This document shows, piece by piece, positions 12,001 to 24,000 of a stretch of 26,753 nt of DNA; within the stretch, counting starts at the first letter, position 1, and each line of letters opens with the position of its first letter. The stretch is taken from assembly GCA_012064415.1 (NCBI GenBank), contig SSNU01000308.1, positions 1 to 26,753 on the forward strand, read 5' to 3'. The translations under genes were made by a program, and so were the position numbers. The notes beneath the pieces are model-generated. The model did not search any database. It was not told the origin of the DNA and saw only the letters and a program-made list of their open reading frames with translations. This stretch comes from Gyrodactylus bullatarudis (taxonomy: Eukaryota > Platyhelminthes > Monogenea > Gyrodactylidea > Gyrodactylidae).

Positions 12001-15000
12001 ATTATTTCGTTTAACATTGTACAGAAATCATACTTGTGAACAGGTAACATGAATTTTTAAATTAATTTTAGACAAAATTCAATGTGAAAAGAAGTCTGAT
12101 TAAATCCAAAATGGAAGATATTTACAAGAATCTCGATGGGGTAAAGCCCAAAGATTGCCTCAGTATTCTCAAAGATCAATTCGGACTTCATGCCACATAT
12201 CACTCAGTCTGGAGAAGTCTTAATGATTTGAAAACTACCAAAGAATCTGTTGCTATAACATTTTCCTTAGCAGAGATTGAAAAGTTTCTCATCTGGAATG
12301 CAAATAATAATCCTGAAACAATAACAGATCTGAAAAAGTCTGAAGACAAATTGGAAAATTTATTTATATGCCTCAATATTTCTCGAAAAGCATTTGAAAT
12401 TGCATTACCAGTCATCGGGATTAGTTTATTATGCGTGGAAAATTCCCATTTTGTTTTAACAGCGTTCGGTTATGATGGAGAAAATAATAACTTACCCTTA
12501 GCAATCAGTATAATCCAATTAGTAAATGAAGAATCTATAACTTATTTCCTCGAATATTTGGAATTAAGTTTAAATTTAAATAAAAAAGAAGGTCTAATAA
12601 TTATTTATGACTATAGAATGAAGAACTTGCAGGCTGTTATTAATCAACTTCTTCCAAAAGTAGCACATGCCTACTGCATCACAAGTTTATCAGATGAAGT
12701 AAACTCAATTTATCAAGAGAATTTGAAAACTTTCATCTTAAGAACAGCACAATCAGAAAATAGAGAGGATTACAATTCTATGATGGACGTCCTTAAAACA
12801 AAGAGTCCGTTGATACATGATTTCTTGAATGAAATTCCCCACAAATATTGGGTTGAGTATGCTTTACCCATAAGTAGATATGGAAATTTAGTTCTGCATA
12901 CGTATAAATTTTCCTTAAAAGACCCATTTAGATGCTTAATTGATTTTGTGAATCAAACTGGACAACTATTTTGTGATAGAAGTTTGAACATTTCTTCTAA
13001 TCTTGCTATTAATGAAAAAACCTATACTCAAAATGCCTCAGATGAGTTAGATAAAATATCGAGAGAAGCTGAAAATCTTAATGTATTCATGACAACAGTG
13101 AAGGGGGTCTATAGAATAAGCAAAGATAGATCCATAGATTACCTGTTCAGAGTGGTAAATCTTGCAGAAAAATCTTGTTCGTGTAACTTGCCGAAAAGAA
13201 AAAAAGCTTTCCCTTGTGCTCATATGATGGCTGCAATCAAACATTCTAAAGATAGCATAGAAAATTACGTTGGAAATTATTACAAATTACAAACTATTAA
13301 AGAGATGTACAGTCTAGAGTTTTACTTTTGCGACATTGAAGCGATGAAAGCAGAAACAGAAATGCCATCTTGTTCAAAATTAATTAAAGAAGAGTTTTAA
13401 AACATTTTAAAATGTACTTTGTGAGACTATTTTTTGAAAAATGAATTCATATGATAAAATAAAATTTTTCTTGACTGGATATCATTTGAATTTTCAAGAA
13501 TCAAGAATCTGAAGTGTAAAAATCGATTTAATCGAAATATGATTTTAAAATGTAGTATTTAAAAAAATCGATTATTATGGACTCACATTTAAATTAATTT
13601 GAAAGACTTTACTGGGATGAATTTTTTCCGGGATATCTATACGATTTATTTTTATTGGATAACGAACGATTATTGACTTTTCCAAGTATCCCTATCAAAT
13701 TTTTAAATATTGAAATGATTAAAAATTAGTGTTTTCTTACTTCGTAAAAAGGTCTGCCTAACATAGTACAACAGGATTTAATTCTAGCCAAATATTCATT
13801 TTGGCCGGGCTTATTTGGAGGAATAACATCATGAACTCGACCATGAAATTTCAAACATTCGATTTTCAATTCTTCATTTGGCTTCAATTCTCCCAAAATA
13901 TAAAACTGACTACTAGAGAAAATGCAGGTTTCATTCGATTCAAAAGTAATCACAGAACCAGACGGTAGATTCATATCATTGCTGATGTTCTTAACAACAA
14001 TGTCTGATATTGTGAAAGATTCATCTGGGACAAGATAAAAATTTTCTGAAATATTTGTCGAACAGCACATTCTTCTTATAGATTCGATCTAGGTGAAGAT
14101 AAAAAATGATCTAATTTTAATTTTAATCTAATTTCAAAGATGTCTAAACAAATTTGGAAAAGAGACTTCCTAACTTTGGAAAACTTGCAGGGACCAGGTA
14201 ATTGTTTTTGAAAATTTTCAGCTTTACCTTCCTGAAAATTTTAACAACTCTTAAGATTACGAATAAGTAATTCACGTAGTTTTTCAAACACGTCCGAAAA
14301 TCCACTTAAATTCATAATTTAGAAAATTGAAAGAAGATATATTATAACCAAATGTACATTTCATCAGTGGTAATTCTTCAAAAATGATATAAGTTAAAAG
14401 ATTCATTCTAGATAATAATTTACAAATCATGAAAGAAATAGTAAAAGTCAAAGAAAATAAGAATAAAATGCAAACTGAAAAAACACCAAAACTCTCCAAT
14501 AAATAGCAACAGTGGAGAGAAAAGTGAAAAAGCTTACATTGGCCAAGGTAATCGAAGATTATAGGAATAGTTTTTTTGAACACATAGATTAGGTTTATAT
14601 AGGTTAATAAGAAATTTTTCTTTCACCCATACATCATTGGGGTTTTGTATAAAACGGAAAAATTAGAAACTGAAGCTGTATGATCTTCTTGCCTAAGGTG
14701 CCTAGTAACCGCAGTATCCTTCTTCAGATGATCCTCCGCTCGTGTAGATAATTTCCTAATAGTTCTACCTAATAGGTCCTAACTCTTAAGAATAGCAATA
14801 TATCTTTTAAAAAACAATGATATCTGTTTTCTGTTTTAACTGTAATTTTAAAAATATGATTAACAATCAAGGCTTATTTATACTCACAGAAAAGGAAATG
14901 ACTTTTAGTTCAAATCTTTCGAAGAAAACTTCTTTGGTTTCTTCAATATTGATTTTATTGAAATCATCACAAATTTCCAAGTCTGATTCGGGATTCTTTT

Positions 15001-18000
15001 AAAAGAGTTAAAAATCAGTATTTAAAAAATGATAATATTGATGAAAAATTACTCACCAAATTTTGACTTTTTATAAGGATCCAACGAACCTGACCAGGTC
15101 TTCCTGGTTTCCCACATAGACCATATGTGGATCCAGTTTTTCCCATTTTACCTGGTTTTCCGGGCTCTCCACTTATAGTATTCATGCGTGTCAATTTTCT
15201 ATTAATCAATCTTATAGATTTAGATGAACGCCATTGAGACGTTCCCTTATCACTTGAGTTCATCAGAGATACAACAACTCGACTTAAGTTATCATCTTCA
15301 TTCTTGTAATTCATGAGGCTTCCATTACGTATTCGATATTGACTAGAGGAATAGTTAGAAATTGAATCAGAATTCGGACTCATGACACTTCCAAGGGTGC
15401 TTAACCAAAATGACTGCTGACTTGTATCATCATTAACACTAATTGCTTTTCTATAAAAGGAGATTCCATTCGATTCTCGACTTAAAAGCTCTGATCTTGT
15501 AGTGCAAATTGAGCTCTGCGTCATGATTTCTTTGCTGAAAGTTAAAAGGCTAGAGTACTTTTTGATCTGAGAATTAAATTATGGTAATTAATAATTATTA
15601 TAATCTAATTTTCTCAAAGATTTAAATTTATCGTTTGAGTCGGTAAAATTGACTTTTTTTTCTAAAGAAATTTGGTGGAGTAAAATCTTCAAAAAATTTT
15701 ATTTCTATAATACCACTGAATTTTACTCACTCGTATACAGAACTTTCTTCAGCGATCGAAAGATTTGGCTCATAAAGTCTAGACCTTGATGTAAAACTAT
15801 AATCATCATCGAAATAGGTTTTTGAGCAATTTTCTTGCGAATTTTGCAAAGTATCAGAATAAGTTTGGGAATCACTAAAGTCATTAGTAGATTTGCCTCC
15901 ATCACCACCGATTCCTCCTGCTCCAGGAGCCCCAACAAGACCTGGCTCCCCACCTAAGAGATTGAACTAGAAAAGTATAAGGAATTAAATAGAAGGGAAT
16001 TGACAAAAAAGAATTTTTAACTTGATCAACTATTGGTTTGCTACTGTAGTTAGTAAAGTCTTGAATTAGAAACTGAAGAAAGAAAAGGAAGAAAGTAGTA
16101 TGAAAAAAATTTAAAAACTATAGTAATAAAACGTGTATTATTTAACTCTAAAACTAAACTATAAATTCTTCTATGTGAACTGACCTATTTCTTTTCTGTC
16201 TTCAGTTTCTAATTCAATACCAATCAGAAGACCATCTTGTCAAGCGATCCAATTCTTGATTTACATAAACACTGAAATTTATTCAGAAATATAATTTTTT
16301 CGACTATTTAACAATGATTATTTGTTGACTTTTTGAGGGATACTTCTCACAATTCATAAATTAAGATAAAGATAAATTAAAGATAGGGAGGGAAAATTCG
16401 TTTTGTAAAGTTTCAACATACGATATACGAATATTATATCGATGTTTTTTTTGTATTACAAATATTAAAATTATGTTACGATATGATACGATATGTATTG
16501 CTTAGGCTTTAATTATATGTTACAATAATATTAAATTATTTCGTAATATATTGTATAAAAATGTGTTACGATTTATATACAATTTATCTCGACCAATGAG
16601 ATTAAATCATTCAATAATCAATTCTTTACTATTAATCATACCCAAAATTAGAGCCCAACTCTTCTTCGAAAAACTAGGGAAATTCAATACTTAACTTGAC
16701 ATTTGGTGATGTACAATATATGAGCATTGAGCATTTTATCCATGGAAAAAATCTTTGCTTGAAAGACTTTAATCTAAGAGTAGGAAATTTTCTGAAATCT
16801 AATATCAAAATATTTATTCGTGCTGGGATTTAAACTCTTTACATAATGTTTAATTGAAAATTAAGGGTGGGCACCATTCCACCTAAACCATACTTTATAT
16901 ACCAGAATTTGTAAACATAATTGATACAAATTGATATTATAATTACAAAATTACATCATACGATAAACATATCACAAAATTCATATATAACTCGTAGCAT
17001 ATTGAAAATTATATCGTAATAGTTTTTTTTAATTTATCATGATATGTTATGTTGAATTTCGATATGTTGCCACGAAAAGTATCGTATGTTACAAAACGAA
17101 TTTTCACTCCCTAATTAAAGAAATTAACAGTTTTCGAATTGCAGCTCCAATTTTAAATATTCTAAATTATTATTTATAAAATCAATAAAATTTGATTGAT
17201 TTTACCTCTACAAGCACAAAAAGTCTTGGATCATTCGCAATCAGTGTGAGAACTCCTCCATTTCCTCCATCACCTGAGTTACCACCAGGACCTCCATTTC
17301 CACCTGGTCCTCCGTTTCCACCTAAAAACAGAAAATATAGAACATTGAATGATATTTTTTGAAATGATAAAGTTGAAGAATATAATATAATCTATTCACC
17401 AGATTGGTGTCAATTTTTAAATTATTTTCACCAATAGTATTAATGATTGAGGTTTCCAAAAAAATGGATTTGATATTTTATGCAGTATTATGATAAATTT
17501 CATTTAAATATTACAGTTAATACAATGATTTACTGAATCATTTATTCAAACTGATAATTTTTATCGCTTAATTTTTAAACTTTTTAAAAATATAGTGACC
17601 GAAGTAATATGTTTCTTACTCTTTATTTCTCGTCTTATTACCTTAATAATCAACTATATGCGACCAGAGATCTATGAAAGATTTGTTAATGTCCAATGAA
17701 TACTACTATAAAAAATTAAATTCGAAATTGTTTACCAATTTTTAAAAAAATACAAATTTACTATTATGCCATATGAATGAAAACGAAGTAATACCCTTCT
17801 CATTTTTTTATCAAGTATTTTATTGTAATTTTTTGTTATTAAACAATTTTTAGCCTCGAAATCTTCTACCAATACATTTATATTCCTAGTTTACATTTAA
17901 TCCATTTTTATTGCAAATTAACTCACTGTTTTCAAGAAATTCATTATTTAAAACCACTAAAATTCCGAAGATCAGGCACCTTAAAACCCTGATATGAACA

Positions 18001-21000
18001 ATAAGATGATTGTCCAGATAACAAAATTTTTATGCCCGAAAATAATCATTATTCTGAATAAGTAGGAATACAATAGATACTAGAAAAATACTAGTTTCAA
18101 TTGAAAAATTGACAAATCAATGCTAGAGAGGATCAAATACGTGGCTGTAAATCTGGAAAAATTGTTGTCAAGATTAAAAATTTAATGAAATTGCATGAAT
18201 CAGATTGGCTTGTTCAAAGGACATTAAAGAAAAGTTCTAATTTATGCTGAAGGAAGGTCCTAAGGATCTGTTTTCTGGATAATCAATGGTACTTTTGATC
18301 GTATGAACTGACTATACAAGAAAATACTCGAATACGAGGATTGGAAGTTGGCAATATTTTTCAAATAAGATAAATATTGATTTGAATAGCCTCAGTTTCT
18401 CAGAACAAAAATGAACTCAATTAATTATCAAATTCTGCTTGAAAGTTCTTTATGGCCGTTAAAAGAAGTAAATTCAAATAAAAGATTGATCATTCAACTA
18501 GATAATGCCCCTTATATCAGTTCAATCTCAACAGTATAATGGTTTTAGAACTGTTAGATTTAAGTTAAGATCTTACCGTTGAAAAATAAATTTAATTTAA
18601 ACCAGATAGAAAATACTTGAGGTGCAGAAATTTCATAAAAAAGATGACAAAATGTATGTACGTATAGGTAGAAAGAGACAAAAGCGAGAAATTGGAAATT
18701 TTCCATAAATGATGACTAAATACCTTACTTGATCTCAATACGTCAAAAATGCATAGATATTTTTGTAGAAAAGAAAAAAAACATGCAGTGAATTGGTGAG
18801 AAAGGTATTACTTCATTTTCATTCATATGGATAAAATTATTCGGTTTGTCTCAATATTAAAAATGTCTATTCCAAAAAACATCATCAAGCTCATTGCTAG
18901 TGACGAAAATTTCAAAATGGATAGTACTCAAAATGGATGGATATAAAGTCCTTCTGAAAATAGTCTTTGCATATTTCGAATCCAAGAAACTATTAATTTT
19001 CCAACGAAATTGAAAGGAAAAACATAAAAATAAGGAATCAAATTTACGATTGATAAATTTTGAGATCTAATGATCCATTATTAAGAGTTTTAGAGACCTT
19101 GAAAATTGTTGGAAAAATCGATCTGGGGACAAGGACAATATGAAAAAGTTCTGTTGAGAAAAATTAAAAGACCATCAGAAGTTGTGTGAATTAATAAAAA
19201 AAAATTCAATAAAATTTGCTCATTAAATTTTTAGAGCAAATTTTCAGAATCAATAATTTTATTCATATTCATAAAACTAAAACTAATTCTTTTTAAACAA
19301 AAACTGTTTTTCAATTAACTTTTGTTTAAATCCATATTTTCAACACTTATAAAATATAACTGAATTAACGATTTCAATCATCATTTCTTGAATATTTGTA
19401 TCTCGTCTTGAAAACTTTACGATATGGAAATTCAAGATATAAATAATTGCTGAAAGCTTCAATTGATGTCAACAGACATCGAAATTTTCTCAGAGAAGAA
19501 ATAAAAGCAGGCTTCAAATCATCTGGCCTTAAACTCATCTTCCTCTTCAGCAGCTGATTTTTTTTTAAATCAAACATTTTTATTTATATACAGAATTAGA
19601 TTAATGATAGTACAAATAAGAGAACGTTTCTCAGAATCACAAAAGAATGTAAGCTTCATAAGAATCACAAAAGCAGGCTCTTAACTCTTAAAGACTATCC
19701 AGCCTATAACAGTTATAGTATAACTGTAGCTATTATCTGATTTCTATTGAAAACTTATTCACTTATTGAATAAATTTAGTCAAAACTCTCTTGTGAATAT
19801 CCTTTAATGAAGCCTACCCTCATGCTTTACTTAGGTTCGTTTACAAAACCAACAAGATACTCAAAAATTCATCAAAAGACCCGATAGATGACTCAAAGCA
19901 GACTCATCGAGTATACAGATTCAAATGTCCATGTGATGCAGTTTATATAGGTCACAATACTAGGAGGCTAGAGGACAGAGTGGACGAGCACCTCCACAAA
20001 GGGCAGACCGCTGTTAGAGATCACCTCAGAAAATGCAAAGCCAATGTTTCCCCTAAAAACTTTGAAATTATCTACAAATCATATGGAAACAACGTTAGCA
20101 TGTTAAAAGGTTTTGAAGCTTATTTAATTAATGAAGAAAAGCCAAATCTCTGCGTACAAAAGAACCACATTAAACCAATGAATCTTCCAAAGCCAAAGCC
20201 TAACCTACTACCTGCCTCCCAACCCCCTCGAGGAAACGAATGAGAGCTGAAGTGGAAGTGAATAGGCAAATTACAGATTTTTACACTCACTCACAATGAG
20301 GTGTTAATTCCAATTTCGATATGTCTATTCAAACGAAATTTCTACTATTAATATTAATTAACTATTCAATGTATTAATTGTAATCGTATCTGTAATTAAC
20401 TAAATATTCAAACTATTATAATGAACCAAAACGTCAAGTTAACCCTGGTAACAGGGATGGACCAATCAAAAATGTAATAACATTGAACCAATGAATGTAT
20501 ATTTTCTTTTTTGCAAATTTGTACTTATATGGCATGTATCACACGGATGAGTATGCCCGAAATAAAGGCCTTATTTGTGAAATAACTGGCATCATCTTCT
20601 TCCTTCATCAAACTTTTAATCAGTTTTTTATGCTTTATATTATATTAAAATTAGCTAAATAGCATTTTGATCACCCTGACTCAGAGGGCATGCGAACAAA
20701 TGGTTACAAAATATGATAATATTAAACTGATAAAATATATCACTACTAACCGTTCCCAAATTTTATTCTCTTTGAAAGATCGTAATAACGAGAATTCCTA
20801 CAAAAGTCTGGTTCCAGTTCAGCAGTAAATTTTTGATCATATGGGTCATCCTTATCTCCAGATAATAGATTTTCCAAAGAACTGATACAACCATTTCCTC
20901 CGTAGCCTCCGTCACCTCCTGATCCACCTTGACCTCCGTCACCACCCTCGCCACCAGAAGCATCTATAAATAAAATTCTTCTAGTGGCATAATGCAAAAT

Positions 21001-24000
21001 TTCACTTTCTTCCAATATTCCTGCTTGTTGAGGAAGACAGAATTTTCCACAGTTTACACTGTTAATCCAGAATGACGCAGTAGTCGAATTAATGGCCTCA
21101 GTCGAGATTTCAATCTATTAAAATTTCGTTCACGTCAATAATAATTATGTATTATTTATAAATCATAATCATTTAACAATGGATAATAATTATAATCAGG
21201 AAATTTAGTTTTAAAAGTTTATTGAATTTGAATACTTAATGAATTTCTAATAATTTAAAATGTCGAATACAGAAAAATTCACCAACTATCTCTAATGTAG
21301 ATTTTCTCTACACAATTTAAGGTTTCTTTCATTTTCCGTTTCTACAGTAAAAATATTTCTATTGAAACATCTTATTTTTATTGAAACACGAATATTTACC
21401 CCTTAATTAAGTATTATTTATCCCGACCTATCTGAATGTATAGAAATCACTTGCTGCATTTTGATTGTTCGAGACAATAGGGGTTAAATATTCGTGTTTC
21501 AATAAAAATAAGATGTTTCAATAGAAATATTTTTACTGTGATAAGTATATCTAATATATCTTGCTTATTAGGCACAAAACATGGAACAAAGGTTGCATTA
21601 GAAGCTAAGAAAAATAAAGTTTTCAAAAAAAGAACCAAGTCAGGTAAACAAAAAAAATGAATTCGTCCATTTCTAATTCCACTTCATTGCCTTCTAATAC
21701 CAATTTCTGGCTTTCATTCGTGCAAATATTATTTCCCAAATAATAGGGAATATATGGATGAAATTAATAATAAAGGAATACATCGGTTCAATGATATGTA
21801 CTACATTGGATTGGATTGCATGTTGAGAGTCATTTTTAAGTCTTAAAAAATACATTTACTCACAGTCAAATCTGAGCCGTCAGAACCTTTGTGGCCAGGT
21901 GATCCACAACCCCCAATGCCTCCAGATTGACCATCTTCTCCATCAAGGGCGTTATCATTATAGATGCTTCTGTCTAAAATGATAAGTTAAATATTTATAA
22001 TTGTTGGTCTGGAGATTTTTTACGGCTTAGTTTCGAATGTTATTTGAATAAAATGTAAAATTCAAGTTTATTTTAGGGTGACAAAATTAGAATTAGAATT
22101 ATTTCTAGACAAATTAGAAAAATCATAGAAAAAATAGCAGAAGATAAGCATTTTTCGAATTGGAAAAATAATTGGAGAAGTTCTTATTATATTTTTAATT
22201 TTTATCATTTTTATAGTTCTCGAGCGGATTTAATTTTTTTTAAATGTTTACAACAAAAAGGATAAAAATTTCATCACAATGAAATTATCAATCTGATTCT
22301 ATTTCAACATCACCTAAGAAGTCCCTCGGTCCATTATTATAATAATTAAATAACTATTTAACCTTGTTTTTAATCAATTAAAGCCTTCTCAATAAGGAGT
22401 CCTCATCCGAAATCTACTACTCCAAACGCAGATGACCTCAAAATCCTCATTCTTAATTACTCAATCAACCTCATTCGAAATAATATTGACCCCAATAACA
22501 ATTCATTAGATGAAATTAGACTCAAATTAACCATTTCAAGATAAAGCTCATGGTCATCTTCTCTAACTTACTCCAAACAGATTCTGGACCCAGATCTCTT
22601 CATGCGCAGAGTTAAGAAAACCAAAGACCTTGGATTATTCTTCGATCACAAACTATCAATGAAACCCAACATTAATATGCTAATTAAACTGTTAAGATAC
22701 TTCAAGGACTTGATAACGATATTCGTCACTTGTCCTTAACTCAAACTCCTTGTATTTAAAAGCTTTATCATTTCAAAATTTGACTATGCCGCCGCTTGTT
22801 TAACCCTTAACTAAGGTTATTTTTAACCCTAGTCGATTTCAAAACTGACTACTTTTCTTATTTTTATTTTCTCAGCTTTCACGTAATCTCAAATGAGCCT
22901 CTTATAAATAAAACAGTTCCTATCCCCTTATATGTGACATCTTTTTCACACAATGGAGCTTTCTATGTATTTATCAACAACATGAAGAAAGTCGAAAAGA
23001 TTTCAACCGATGGAGTTTTGTTCATTAAAAATCAATCAAGGATACATCATGTGGAAACATCGATCCTTAGATATTGACGAAAGAAAAATCAGCCCTCGGT
23101 AGTCCTCTCATTATTGCATGAAAGAGTGGATGAGAGTGGTTCTAAACCAGAAATGATCTTATGCTATAATGAAAGTGGATTTGATACTCTTGAACAGGTT
23201 ATCAGGAATTACTCGAGTAAAAGAGAAACGAGGAGATGGCCAATTGCTTCATTTTGGAATATGTTGGACACTGCAGCATAAAATTCCTATGTTTTATATT
23301 TTCTTAAACATCAAAATTTGAATTTCAATCGAATCCACTTGTAAAGTGGAACAAATCCAAATCAATTTCCTGAAATCTTGCTTTGGACCATTAAACTAAA
23401 AAGAATGTCTGACATTGTTCTTCCTCAAGGAACCCAATCTGGTTAAGGAGAATTGCAGATTCATTCATTCTCTTCAACTTATGCAGGGATCCAAATGTGG
23501 TAAGAAACTACAAAACCGGGAGTGGTAGAAGCTTTTCCCAAAATAATCCCAAACTTATCCCAGATAATCAGAACTTATTTAGAAACTTATTCTCATAAAA
23601 ATCAGATACAATTTTCCATTTTTTATATATGCAGATAAATTAAACTTATTAAAAAATAAAACTTATTTTAGAAAAAGACTCACACATGCTACTATTTGAT
23701 CCATTTTTACCAGGATAACCTTTCATGCCTTCCAAACCACTTTTACCTTTCAAGCCAGCCGCATTGAATATTAATCCAATATACTTTAGAATTACATAGA
23801 TTAACTTACTAATATTTGCTGCTTATTAGCTAGGTACATGGCAGTAGATTGATTCAATTGACGAAAAACTCTCTTTTCGTTAGATATGAGTGTACTGAAA
23901 TAACACTTACTATATGAGACATTAGTAAGATGACTGGAAATTGATTGACTTTCGGGATCTCTATGACGTTTTTCCATCAAGTTTTTTTCTGTTAATTGCT

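Noticed and set aside
12200..12415. Minus-strand open frame
   Set aside because: Shadow of the Mutator-derived gene.
16820..16892. Second tRNA-like head on the minus strand (TGGTTTAGGTGG and GAGTTTAAATCCC)
   Set aside because: A- and B-box resemblance only; the acceptor ends do not pair and no body or tail matches the SINE. It lies within the hAT-like element.
20763..20963. Alternative minus-strand frame over the glycine array
   Set aside because: The other minus frame gives the GG-X array and phases with exons 7 and 9.
23900..23920. A 16-nt intron inside exon 5 (GTAAGTGTTATTTCAG)
   Set aside because: The frame is open straight through and removing it would create a stop.
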